Positions 1 through 11,760 of a stretch of DNA of 64,000 bases are shown here, piece after piece. The notes beneath the pieces were generated by a model. That model saw nothing but the letters and a program-made list of their open reading frames with translations. It ran no database searches and was not told where the DNA came from. The DNA is taken from assembly GCA_033439265.1 (NCBI GenBank), contig JAVTVX010000004.1:23073201-23137200 (forward strand), in the 5' to 3' direction. A program made the translations under genes and the position numbers. Numbering within the stretch: position 1 is the stretch's first letter; every line of letters begins with the position of its first letter. The DNA is from Dillenia suffruticosa (taxonomy: Eukaryota > Streptophyta > Magnoliopsida > Dilleniales > Dilleniaceae).

Positions 1-62
1 AATAAACATTTTTCCACATGCCACTCATTTCGCCCTGATTAAAAATGAAATGCTCTGTGCAG

Positions 63-409
63 GAGTGGTGATAGGAGAAACTGCAGTAATAGGAAACAAT
101 GTATCCATTCTTCACCAGGTGACATTGGGAGGTACAGGGAAGGCAGGAGGAGATAGGCATCCAAAGATAGGAGATGGAGTATTGATTGGTGCTGGAGCAA
201 CTGTTCTTGGAAATGTGAAGATTGGAGAAGGAGTGAAGATTGGAGCTGGGTCTTTAGTTCTGATCGATGTGCCAGCATGGACAACAGCGGCAGGGAATCC
301 AGCGAGGCTTGTGGGAGGGAAGGAGCAGCCTAAGAAGCATAAAGATGTGCCTGGAGAGTCCATGGATCATACATCCTTTATTTCTGAGTGGTCTGATTAC
401 ATCATTTGA
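63..409 (+). CDS. SAT: Serine acetyltransferase, last exon (5' part outside window)
   Basis: Serine O-acetyltransferase makes O-acetylserine from serine and acetyl-CoA, the first committed step of cysteine synthesis, and binds O-acetylserine (thiol) lyase in the cysteine synthase complex. About 114 C-terminal residues are visible. They form the left-handed beta-helix of hexapeptide repeats ([36 protein letters not shown]) with the conserved [11 protein letters not shown] loop, whose Arg-His pair contacts substrate in the CysE family. The tail [15 protein letters not shown] is the family's C-terminal peptide, whose terminal Ile docks into the lyase. An acceptor AG at 61-62 precedes the exon, splitting a Gly codon, so the in-frame ATG at 50 lies in the intron and is not the start. 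The stop TGA is 407-409. The tail fits the SERAT1/2 rather than the SERAT3 class, but the compartment cannot be judged without the N-terminus. Confidence 0.93.
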
Positions 410-540
410 TCAGTTTTGGGGTCGATCTATTGCGACTTGTGAGAGAGTATGATGTGGATGTGAGGACATTGACAAAATAATTAAGTTTAGTGTACATTAG
501 CCATTTTAAATAAGCATTTGTGCTAATTCTAATGGGGAGA

Positions 541-545
<5 letters not shown>

Positions 546-586
<41 letters not shown>
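546..586. repeat. (AT)n microsatellite
   Basis: About 20 AT units in the 3' flank of the acetyltransferase gene. Confidence 0.95.
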
Positions 587-589
<3 letters not shown>

Positions 590-1270
590 GAGCTGTTTAT
601 TATGCAGTGGTGTGATAATCTTTGTATTTTTTGAGGGGGGGTTATCAAAGAGCAAAAAATAACCACATACTTATTAATTTCTCTAAAATCAAGTTTTAAA
701 GAGGAAAAAGCGGCTTATAATAGAAGTGCTCATGCTACCAAACAGAAAAGAGAAAAAAAAAAAAAAGGTTAAAAGAAAATCAAAGGGTGGAGGAAAGAAA
801 TGCATACAAGAATATTAGGAGACAACTGAAGAACAAACAGCAGAAGCATTACTTCAGACCATGAATTTGAAGAAACAAGAAAGGAGTTTGTACCACTTGA
901 TGCCTTAAGGAAGCCATTGATAGATGGTGACGGTAAGCTTTTCACTTAGAATTCCATGTTCCAAATTTAAGGGTCGGAGTCAAGGTTTATAAACTTGAAT
1001 GGAGAAGTACCTCATGAAGTTAGTGTGGCTTATTAGTAAAGGATGCAATCAGAATCATTATAGATCAAAGTTATGGTAATCATGGTTTTTCCTCTGGCTT
1101 CTTGGCTGTCATTTTATATACACATACACATGCAGATGTCTAAATGGTACTCTTGTTTTCTCGTTTGGCTCTTCTTTTATATGCATATGCATACATGACA
1201 TGCACATTTCGTCATTGAAATATTTTTCTTTCCTACGTACACAAATCTAAGCTTGTCACCACTAGCACGT

Positions 1271-1379
<109 letters not shown>

Positions 1380-1701
1380 CTCTTGGGATACCACATCTAA
1401 GCTTGTCGAGAAAGCTGTTATTAATTATTTTTGACATATCCGATTACGTGGAATTTTTAAATAAAGTGAACCGGAACCTAGCATGATGATTTAGATTCAA
1501 GATCTCCTGCTCTGGTATCATCTTAAATTTTGAGGAATGATGCTTCATCCCAAAAGCTCAAACCCATGGAGGGAGATGTTATTAAGTTATACAATTGACT
1601 TTGAATATCCATTAATGGATCAATGGGAATAGCTTTAAAAGAGAAAATCCACATGGCTACTCTTGGTTCTCTGATGGTGTGTATCATATGGAGAGAGTTT
1701 T

Positions 1702-1920
1702 TATCGGCGTGAATTTACTCAATTGGATGTGGGGTTGAGTACCTTTAAGCATGACCGAGATTTGATTCTCGTCGGAAGTATCGGGTTTTCATGTGTATGG
1801 AGTGTTTTCTATTCGGAGACCCATCCTCCGAAAGGAGTCATTACAGTGATCGATTTGGATTAATCGAGACGAAATCCTGGATATCAGACGGTGTCCAAGA
1901 CATGATACAAAAAAAAATGC
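1702..1920 (+). mobile_element. tRNA-derived SINE (family I, copy 1)
   Basis: This 219-bp element shares its whole length with the copy at 11503-11745. It has a tRNA-like head with a B-box-like GAGATTTGATTCTCG near 1750, a body containing GGAGACCCATC and GGATTAATCGAGACGAAATC, and an A-rich 3' end (GATACAAAAAAAAA). It is flanked by the direct repeat AGAGAGTTTT (1692-1701 and 1921-1930), read as the target-site duplication of a retroposon moved by LINE machinery. Confidence 0.8.
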
Positions 1921-2845
1921 AGAGAGTTTTGTTGAATTGGACTTTGCGTTGGTTTCGGGAGGGAAAATGGACAAGGGACCATGAGCAGGCAAGAGTGGGC
2001 CACAGCTGGCCTAGTTCCTTTCCACCAATGGGCTATACTGGGTCGAGCCCACTTTCAAAACGGGGTCCAAAAGTATTTGACGTATAGTGGACTAGGACTA
2101 GGGTAGACTTGCCTGACATTGGTCTAATCGACCTACAACCAAGCTAGTGCTTTTGTTGTCAAAAACATTTTCAACGATTTGGATTTAAATACAGGTTAGG
2201 CGTCTAATAGAAAAATGCGTTAAATTCCTTTATTAATATTCAAATTTAAATCTTAAAAAAAATAATAATAAATTGAGAGATCTCTCGTATAAAAAATCCG
2301 ATAATATCTCGAATCGAATTAATCAAAATATAATTTTAAATATCGATCGATCAAATATAAAAAACAAATATACATCACTAAAAGAAAAAAAAAAAGAAAA
2401 AAAAAATACAAGGAGCATTGCCATGCTTCTTGAATTTGTTTAAAAATGAATAGATATATAACTTGATCAACTCTTGCAATAAATAAAATATCAGGTCTCA
2501 TTCTTAGGGAGGGTTTTGCTCCCATTTTTGTCCTCTTCCAATTATTTAGTCTAATAAAGCTAGTCTTGTGTTAGCCTTGTGGTAGCTGGCAGGGACTACC
2601 AATGCAACAAAATTCCTCCAATTTTTTTGAACTTCCACTTCTATGTTTTACTCCCCAACCAAGATAAAAGAGAGAGACATTCAAATAGCTAGCTTAATAA
2701 AAAAAAATATCAAATCCCTTAATAAAAACTCGATTTGAATCTTAAAACTGAAAAAAATTACGTCAAAAAAATTTTTTCTATAGAAGATCTTATATTGGCT
2801 TAAATTGGTTAGTCGAACTATAGTTCTAGATAATCGTCGGTCAAG

Positions 2846-2850
<5 letters not shown>

Positions 2851-2912
<62 letters not shown>
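2851..2912. repeat. (AG)n microsatellite
   Basis: About 31 uninterrupted AG units, 0.5 kb beyond the 3' end of the transporter gene. Confidence 0.96.
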
Positions 2913-2914
<2 letters not shown>

Positions 2915-3329
2915 GTTAAAGAAAAAGTTATCAAGGCTTTGGTGTTCCCTTTCCACTTTGCTGAATGTTTAGAAATATAACTCTCGTTTGTTCCTTTTTC
3001 AACAGTATTTGAAATTTCAATCAGGAAGGCACCAACAATGGCTCCTTCATTGGGTAAAATATTTTTACATTCATGTGTTCTTGTTTTGGACAATGCTGTA
3101 TTTGCATTGGTCCCATTGTGAAAATTTGAGTTTTAGACTCAACTCCAAAATTTTTAATTTTAAATACTTATTTAAAATGATAATAATTTTAATTATACTT
3201 ATGAAAATATTTGATTTCTTATGTTAAAAAAAATTACTGTAATTAAAAAATATTATAAATAAAAACAAAATATATTGAAGCTTTGAATACAATTAACCTA
3301 ATGGCACCTCAAGAGTTCCACAACATTTC

Positions 3330-3335
3330 TTTATT
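3330..3335 (-). terminator. Poly(A) signal of the ABC transporter gene
   Basis: AATAAA on the minus strand, about 100 nt past the transporter stop codon, at the expected place for a near-upstream polyadenylation element. The cleavage site is not known. Confidence 0.5.
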
Positions 3336-3432
3336 TTGATAGCTTCATTTCATGACAACATAGCACACTTGAATAAAATCATTCTTAGATGTACCCTTAG
3401 AGCATTTTTGCAGGAAAAACGGTGATCTCTTA

Positions 3433-6400
3433 CTAGTAGTTGTTGAAGTTGTGCAAAGAATTCCTTCTGCAACTAGCCCAGTACTCAGCTACAAGCTTGG
3501 AAAAGGAAGAGTTTGCCTTCATAAGCTTGGAAGGCTCTTCATACTCCACTAAATTTCCTACAAAAAGATCAAAACAATCCAACATTTGAATAAAATCATA
3601 ACAAATATTACCAAAAAATGGCTAACATTGACATGGGATGGATGGTTAGATCACTGCACAGACCAAGTCACTATCAGCCTTGAGAAATTTAGAATTGCTT
3701 TGGCCAATAGAAACATATTTTTTAGTTGGCAATTGGTTGCATACCGTACGAGAGGACCATGACCATGTCACTATCAATGACAGTTGGAACTCTGTGAGCC
3801 ACAGTAATGACTGTGCATTCGGAGAACTCCTCTCTGATAATTCTTTGCAGAATAGCGTCTGTTGCGGAGTCAATGGAAGCAGTGGCTTCGTCGAGAACCA
3901 AAATTCTGTTTCTCTTCAGTAGGACTCTTCCAAGGCAGAAGAGTTGGCGTTGCCCCACACTCCAGTTTTCTCCTTCATCACTCACTATTTAAGAAATCCA
4001 GGTTTTCGTTAGCACTTAAAGAAACAACATTCCTGGTGGCAACATAAATCCAAATCTCAACTCACCGGATGAATCCAATAAATTTGGGAGACAACTAACT
4101 GCTGACTTCAGTTGACACTTCTCCAGAGCCTAACAAAAATATAGCAGACTATAAATTGCACTTGGCTTGAACTAAGAATTTAAGATCATGCGTAGAGTTG
4201 TTTATAGATGTCTCACCTTCCATATTTCATCATCAGAGTAGACGCCTAAAGGGTCTATGTTAGTTCGGACACTACCCTTGAAAAGGGTTGGCTCTTGAGG
4301 AATGATGCTTAGCTTCATCCTCAAATCTTTCAAACCAATCGAGCAAATGTCAAGTCCATCAATAAGAATTTGCCCACTTTCAGGCTCTACTAAACGAAAC
4401 AGAGCACTTATTAGGGTGCTTTTGCCACTTCCTGTCCTTCCAACAACTCCTACTTTATTCCCTTCTTTGAATGTGCAAGTAATCCCCTTGAGAACTAATG
4501 GAGCATTCAATCGATATCTTATCTGCACAACAGAATCAAGCAAAATCTAATCATAACAATGCCTCGTATCTAAACAAAAATGCTCTTCTTGTTTGTAGGA
4601 AATGTCTACTTACTTTGAGATCCTTCAACTCTATCTGACCCTCGGAAGGCCATAAAGATGGTGGTCTCTTGTCCTCCACAATTGCTGGAGGCTCCGGTTC
4701 TATATGCATGAATTGTTTAATTCTTTCAACTGAGATAATGTAATTGGTTGAGTAGCTATACCATCGAGTAACAAACACTTGAGTACTTGTTACAGCCAAT
4801 GCATAAGATAGTGAAAGCCCCACAAATCCTGCAAGACAATGTGGTATGGTAAGAAAGAAAGCAAAGAAAGTGTTGCATAAAAATTGCTTTTGCATGGAGT
4901 GCATGTTATACCTGGCGCTACGATACCCTGTGGTAGTAAGACAAGGAGAATAGCGGCAGTGAACAAAGTAAGATTCTGAAGCGTTTCGATTCGCAAGATT
5001 AACCACTCCATGACAGCATTGGAGTAGAAGAAGAGTTTTGCATCAGTGTCAACAAGCTTTAGGTAGTTTTGGAAGAACCTCTCCATTGAGTTGAAAGCTC
5101 TAATAGTGACAACTCCAAGCGATGTCTCAGAGGCATAGTTCATGATTGGAGCTTTAGTAGTTCCATTAATTCTTATCAGCTCCCTAGCAGATGCTTGATA
5201 ATACCCCTTAATTTATGCCAAAAGAAACCTCACAATTAGCTTTCGAGTTTCTACAGCTAAAGAGGCTGCAAAATGTGATTTACCTGGACATATTTTGATG
5301 CTACCAGAGCAAAAATGGCAACTATGAGAACTTGCCATGTGACTGAGGTCATGATACCAATTGATACTAATAGTTCAATTCCTGCTGCCAATACGAAGGA
5401 AATGGAGAAAGGTAGGTCAAAATCCAAGACACTGAAATCCGAAGAAGCCTGCAAGATAGAAAAAAAGATATATAAACATAAATCCGCAGAACATGAATAT
5501 GCAAAATGTTGAAGGGCAGGCAATCCTAAAAATCCTACTCGGGTTAGAATTCGCCCAACTGGGGTAGAATCAAAGAAGAGCATTGGAGCTTTGAAAATCG
5601 AATCATTGAAACCGGAGAAGAATGTTTTGGAAGCTTTTAACCCTAGTCTCGCTGTGAGGAAAGATCTGAGATATATAAATATAGCACTCAATGTTGAAGT
5701 TGCAGCATAAACTCCTATCAAGATGGCACTGCTAATTTTAGGAATTTCGACTGCAATCGCAAGCCAGTAATTCGACAGAGCCTGAAAAGCGACAAAGGAA
5801 GACTGTGCCAATACCCCTGCACATAAAAGGAACAAATTCTTTGGGACAAAGATATAGTCGATAAATGGCTTCCACCCAACATCTCCTATCTCTTTCTCTT
5901 CTTCTTCTGTTAGCTGCACTCCTTTCAAACCCTTCACTGAAATTTCATCCTCACCATTTTCGTTAGTAGAAAAGGTCCCTATAGACTCTTCTAGTTGATT
6001 GATGACCCCATTTGGTAGCTCATTCTGTCTTTCAAAATTTGACTGTCCCAATTCAGTAATTGCATTTTTATGAGCATTCACAAGTTGTTCAAATGCAGTT
6101 CCAGTCATTAGCAGCTCCACATAGTTTCCTGATTGAATTATTCGCCCATCATCCATGACCTTCAAAAGAAAAATCATATGAGAGAAGCCTCATTTGTACT
6201 ATTTAAGGTGTAGTTGATTGAGCTACCTTACCAAAATACAGTCAACTTCGGAGAGAAACTCCACTTGATGGGTAACTAGAATGACAGTCTTTGTCTCAAG
6301 AGCACTCATTACACAGTCCTGCATTTACAAAATAACAATTGAGTGCAAAAGTTCACAGTCGGTAGATATTGATGCACGTTCCTATGTTATTCTTACATGG

Positions 6401-8909
6401 AAAAGGGTTGCTGCTGTATGAGCATCAACTGCACTAAAAGGGTCATCCAGGAGATAGATATCAGCACCACTATAGACAGCACGAGCTAGCTGAATCCTCT
6501 GCTTCTGACCTCCACTCATATTAAGCCCTCTCTGACCAATCTCAGTGAGATCACCGTGATTGAAACTATTGATGTCCTTATCTAATGCACATGCTCTTAT
6601 TGCCATCTCGTATCTGGTTTGATCCATTGGCTTTCCATAGAGTATGTTATCACGAACTGTCCCACTTTGGATCCATGAAGTTTGAGAAACATAGGCTAGG
6701 GATCCATTTACATAAACCTATATGAAACAAATAGCAATAAGTATAAGAAATATTATGTAACGTGGAATTATTAAGACAAAAAAATGTTCTGCAACTTACT
6801 GTTCCTGAAATCTTTGGAATTTCTCCTAGTATAGCATGTAGTAGGGATGATTTTCCTGCCCCAACTGGACCACAAACTGCAATCTTCTGACCTGATTTCA
6901 CATCCAACTCTATGTCTCTCAGTGCTGACATGGTTGATTCTTGATCCCAACTGAAATTACCTCCTTGAAGTCTAACTTTGCTATCTGAACCGGGTAGTGG
7001 GAGCATCCTTATTTCCTCGAATTTGAGCTCATCGTCAAGAAAAAATGAATTAAGCCTATCAAAAGAGACCTTAACTTGAATCAAGACAGATAGGGCCTCA
7101 GGAATCATCCTAACAGGTTCTGACAAACACCGTAGAGCAGCAAGAATGGTGAATGTGGTGGCAGCATTAAGCGGAGCGGTGAAAAAGAAAGCACAACCAG
7201 TGAAGACAACTGATGATATGAGAGTTGGACACATCCAATAAATCAGAGTGCCAAAAGTCTTCTGATATTGTACCTCAGCTAACCTTTTGAATTCACTACT
7301 TCGAAGACTATCAATCAAACCTTTGAACTTGTCTTCCCATGACTGTAATTTGATGATTTTCATGCTGTTTAGGATCTCAGAAGTGGTGCGAATACGCTCA
7401 TCTTGGGCAACCATCAACTGTGTCTGACAGTTTTTGAGAACTCTAGCAATAGGCACATTGAGAATACCACAAGCGAAAAGAGGGACTATACCCGCTAGAG
7501 CACCGAGTCCTACAACGGCAGTAAGTGCTCCTAAACCTAGAAAAAGTTGTAATGCTGCGCTCCACATTGTGTGGAACCACCAAGGAAACTCACCAATCCG
7601 ATAAGCATCAACAGCTATGTAGTTCAGAATTTCACCTGTGGAATGCCGTCTTCTTCCTGAATTCGAAAGCATCAATTGCTTTTTATATACTGCAACCATT
7701 AGTGCAGACCTCATTTTCATCCCTGATCTTCTTGAATTGAAAAACCAATGTCTCTGGGTGAAAGACTCAACCACCTTCGCAACAACTAAGCACCCAAATA
7801 TAGCAAGCCCTTTATGCATATTCTCTTCATTATCATTCGAGTACCGGACAAAAGCATAAAGCAATAAAGGAGAAGCAACCACAGCAATTGTTCTAAGCAA
7901 TGCATGGATCCCAACAATCAAATTCTCTTCAACATAAATTTTTGCCAATGCCCAAAAAACCAAATTCTTAGAATAGTAAGGATTTTTCTCTCTAAGTTCA
8001 TTCCAGGCACGATAAAAATTTTGGTATGCTAAAGCAGCTTCATCTTCCAATTCCAAAGAAGGGATATCTTCAAGAGCTAACGCTTTCGCATTTCCCAAAT
8101 GAAGTAAAGGATTGATCCAAGAAAAGGTTAACTTACTAAAGAAACTAGACTCTTGTAGTCTGGATCGACTTTTGTCAGACTTGCCTACTAATAGAGGTTT
8201 AGAGAGAGTCTCATCTAATTTGGACCGTTGAGAAACAAGTTGACATAAGCTTCTAGAAGCACAAACCAGAAGCAAGAAATTCACAGGCCATGGACCTATC
8301 TTAAACAAATCCAAAGAATATGTTGCAAAGAAAATCTTGATATTTACTACAGATACTAGTGCAAAAAACCACACCCACCAAATAGAAACCAAAATTTTGA
8401 CGTACTTGGTAGTCTGAACTAGCACTGAAATTGTCAAAGAAATCCAAATAAACCCTCTCATGAAGTGAATCAACCATCCCCATTGGCTGAACTCAGCATT
8501 CTTGACTATAATATCTTGAAAACCGGTAGTGACATATGCAATGCTAATTATAGCACAACAGACTGAAACAATTGAAGAGACTAAGTCTCTGTTAGTGTTC
8601 TCTCTTCTATATTGATTTCTCACGGACCCCACGAGCAAGAACGCATAGAAAACAAATAGAAATAGCAAGTTTGTGACATCTATGATTGTGCTTAGGATGC
8701 ATGAAGAGCCAAAATTTATTTCTCCTTCACACAGCCAAGAGAACACCCCTGCATGTATGTTAAAAATTGAAGAAAACATTACAATTCATATATTCATGAA
8801 TATGAAGTTCATGAACTTCAACGAAATCAGAGAAGTGATGAAAAAACTATGAAGAAGAAAAACCAAGAAGTGGGTGCTCCATACCAAGTGACATGTTCAA
8901 GGTAGCCAT
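3433..8909 (-). CDS. ABCC8-like: ABC transporter subfamily C (MRP type), ABCC8-like, 12 exons
   Basis: This is a full-size ATP-driven exporter. Relatives move glutathione conjugates and other organic anions across vacuolar or plasma membranes; the substrate here is unknown. Exons (minus): 8909-8885, 8748-6800, 6717-6397, 6318-6232, 6159-5539, 5448-5284, 5206-4912, 4828-4614, 4522-4217, 4129-4066, 3984-3745, 3557-3433. These give 4413 nt, or 1470 residues, all with GT-AG introns and matching phases, the usual length for plant ABCCs. Order: hydrophobic TMD0 (about 30-190), TMD1, NBD1 with Walker [10 protein letters not shown] (635-643), signature LNMSGGQ (723-729) and Walker B IYLLDD (745-750), then TMD2 and NBD2 with Walker [10 protein letters not shown] (1254-1262), signature SVGQRQ and Walker B ILVLDE. 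Asp in place of Glu after NBD1 Walker B is typical of ABCCs. The start lies in a 25-nt exon encoding MATLNMSL; the ATG at 8779 would be intronic. Subfamily is very sure, closest member less so. Confidence 0.93.
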
Positions 8910-10261
8910 TGATGGGAGAGTGTGAGAGTTCTCACTTGTTAAGAATTTCAAGTTCCAGTCTTACAGAGAGCTGTCAAAGCATAGCATGTCACTCAAAATT
9001 ACTTTGTTAAAGAATGGACAACAACCCCATGAATGTAATGTGGCATATGAGTGAAAGATGCCATCAGGATCATTAATGATCACTCAATTCCAATAGCCTA
9101 TGATGAGTTATTTTACCACAGAATGTGGTCAGAACAAATCTTAATAATTATTCAAAATTTATTATTATTGTTATTGTATATGTATGATTTTTGGATGTTT
9201 TTATATTTAACTCTTAAACTCTTCTCATTCACTTCCTAAAAAGAAAGCATTCTTATGATTTCATATATGTTATAATGTATAATACAAATTTTATGCATTA
9301 CATTTGATGCTTCCAGTATCGCACTACGTGTGAATACAAAGTCTTTCTTTCTTTAGTTTAGAACAAAGTATTTCCAATAATTTGAATCCATTAATATTTG
9401 CATGCAAATCACTATTGCTATAGACACATTAAAAGAAAATGAATTGGCAATGAAAAATCCTCGAGATTTATGTTTAATAGCATTATAGACATTAGGAAAA
9501 ATTAAATGTAAAAAATAAATTATATAAATTTTATTATTCACATAATTTATATTTACAAGTTTGTGCTGGTTTCTATTCTTTTTTAATCTATTTTTTTTAT
9601 AAATCATCGGTGTCCGATAATCACGTTAAAATTGACTAAATCTGATTCGATACAAGTTGAATTTTTAAAGACAAAACTCTTCTACACTTTTCCTATGAAG
9701 TAGGTGGTGGTTTGTAATCTAATTAAGGTCACGATTATTCAAAGATCTTAAAAGCCGCCATTTATTTTTCACAAGCGGATAGAAAAGATGGAGGAGGAAA
9801 AAAATGTCTTGTCAATAGAAAGAGTAAAGGCAAAGCCGGTGTCCGAGCTTTTTCTTCTTTTTATCTCTAAAATTCGATAATTATATTAAATTTGACTAAA
9901 TTTAATTCGATTCATGTTAAATTATTATTTAAGAAGTATCAGTGTCCATACAGGATAAATTAGACGTTTGGTAGCAATGTTAAGTTTAGTTTTTAGTCAA
10001 CTAGATTGTTTGTTCCTTAAGAAATTTCTCATATTTTGATAGGTTTTTGGAGGTAAGAGCCCCATTCTAATAAAAGAAACTATTTATCACTACTATAATT
10101 TACTAATTAAAAATTTTTAAAAATATAATATATACTTTATTCAGCCAAATTATTTGGACATATATCACTGCCCAAATTAAGATTTTTTATTGTTAAATGC
10201 TTACAAGTGTAAATCTTATCATAATGGATATTTGGCATATAGGTGACCCCATTATCAATTC

Positions 10262-10309
<48 letters not shown>

Positions 10310-11487
10310 GCCATTATTATTATATATGAGACTCTTAAGTTGCTTCATCACAAAATCTTGTCTCCCACTTGCTAATAAAATTTTTAGTCTATCTTTAATA
10401 ACATATATATAATTTAAGAAATCAATAATATTCTTTTTTTTTGTAAATAATACCTTGAGATGGAGTATGAATAATCTCCTCTTTTTTATATGAAAATACA
10501 AAAAAAAAAAATTATCAAAATAACCTTGAATTCCATTTTTCATATTTTTTTCTTATTTTACTTAGAAACGCCGGAGCGAAAATTACATTTATAATAAGAT
10601 AATATAAAATAAGAAATTACGTTTAAAGATAATTTTCGCAAATTTGAAATAATAAATAGTTAAAATATCAACTCAATTCATTCACATGTAAGGCTCTGTG
10701 TATTTTTAAAAATATAAAATCATACCCTTTAATAATATTTCTGTCTTGTTAAAAATCAAACAATTGCAATAGAAACAAAAAAAAAAAATTAAAGAATTGA
10801 GTATGAATAAATTTAATTTACAGAAAATTAAATTAGAAAATAGTAATACCTGATTCAATTTCTCTGATCAGATTTTGAATTTGCATCTCGATGCCTGCGA
10901 CCCTAACTCTGATCTTTTGAATGAATGATTTGAATGCTCAAATCAAATAGAATTGGTTCTCCTACCCAAAAAAAAAAAAAAAAAAAATAGAATTGGTTCT
11001 TTATAAAGAAATCTCCATTTTCCTGAAATTTTGGGTAAGCTAATACAAAAGAGCAAAACTCTAGGGGTTTAGAAAAATGCAGCTGAAAATTTCTGTCTCA
11101 CACACACAAACCCTATCATATATATAACTTTGAAATTTTCAAAATTCACAAAAGAGTCTTGAAACTTTTAAAAATTCTAAAACAGACCAAGTTAAAAACT
11201 ATACTGTTACATTTAGATCCTCAACATGCCAATTAATTTCATTAAATAATTAGAACTATGTTCTAAGAATTATTTTGATTTTAAAATTGTTTATAATAGA
11301 AATACCTCCAAAAATTAAAAATTAAAATAAAAAAATTTACCATAGAAGTAAAGTCCAAATCCAACTCATTCAACTAGCTAAATAAGTTAAGTTTTAATAT
11401 TTTTTAAACTTATTTACAAATAATGTTTACTAATAGTGTATACTATACGATGTATAATGAATTAAGTGACAGAAAAGCGTTATCGTA
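8910..11487. other. Intergenic, AT-rich, start of the gene desert
   Basis: The first 100-200 bp should hold the transporter promoter and 5'UTR (minus strand), but I see no clear TATA box. At about 9595-9665 and 9865-9960 are degenerate tRNA-SINE fragments. A (TTA)n run lies at 10263-10309. A 92-bp stretch at about 11339-11430 recurs at 11798-11890 on the other side of a SINE. No coding sequence was recognised. Confidence 0.6.
10263..10309. repeat. (TTA)n microsatellite
   Basis: About 15 perfect TTA units in otherwise unique AT-rich DNA. Confidence 0.95.
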
Positions 11488-11502
11488 TTTTATGATTTTA
11501 AA

Positions 11503-11745
11503 ATAAAAGTGTATACTATACATTGTACAAACCAACGTGGGTTGGCTTAACTGAATGTGAGATTGAGTTTCCTTAAGTATGATTGAGATTCGACTCCCGC
11601 TGAGAGTATCAGACCCTCATTTGTATCAAGCATTTCTCATTGGGAGACCCGCTCTCTAAAAGGGAGTTATTATAGCGGTCGATCCAGATTAATCGGAATG
11701 AAATCTCGGATACCGGACGATATCCAAGATATGATACCAAAAAGC
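11503..11745 (+). mobile_element. tRNA-derived SINE (family I, copy 2) with 15-bp target duplication
   Basis: The head carries an A-box-like GTTGGCTTAACTG at 11541 and a B-box-like GAGATTCGACTCCCG near 11586, as in tRNA genes. The body matches the copy at 1702-1920 (GGGAGACCCGCTCTC, then GATTAATCGGAATGAAATC) and ends in CCAAAAAGC. Perfect 15-bp direct repeats TTTTATGATTTTAAA flank it (11488-11502 and 11746-11760), which fixes both ends. Internal Pol III promoter elements of this kind drive SINE transcription. Confidence 0.88.
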
Positions 11746-11760
11746 TTTTATGATTTTAAA

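Noticed and set aside
2681..3093. Two minus-strand frames rich in Leu-Ser
   Set aside because: Translation of the (AG)n repeat; no conserved sequence around it.
8749..8779. ATG at 8779 as transporter start
   Set aside because: The sequence from 8779 to the acceptor before 8748 reads as intron, and the 25-nt upstream exon gives the family N-terminus.
10193..10543. 116-residue minus-strand frame with an Asn run
   Set aside because: The Asn run is the (TTA)n repeat; the rest is low-complexity AT-rich sequence.
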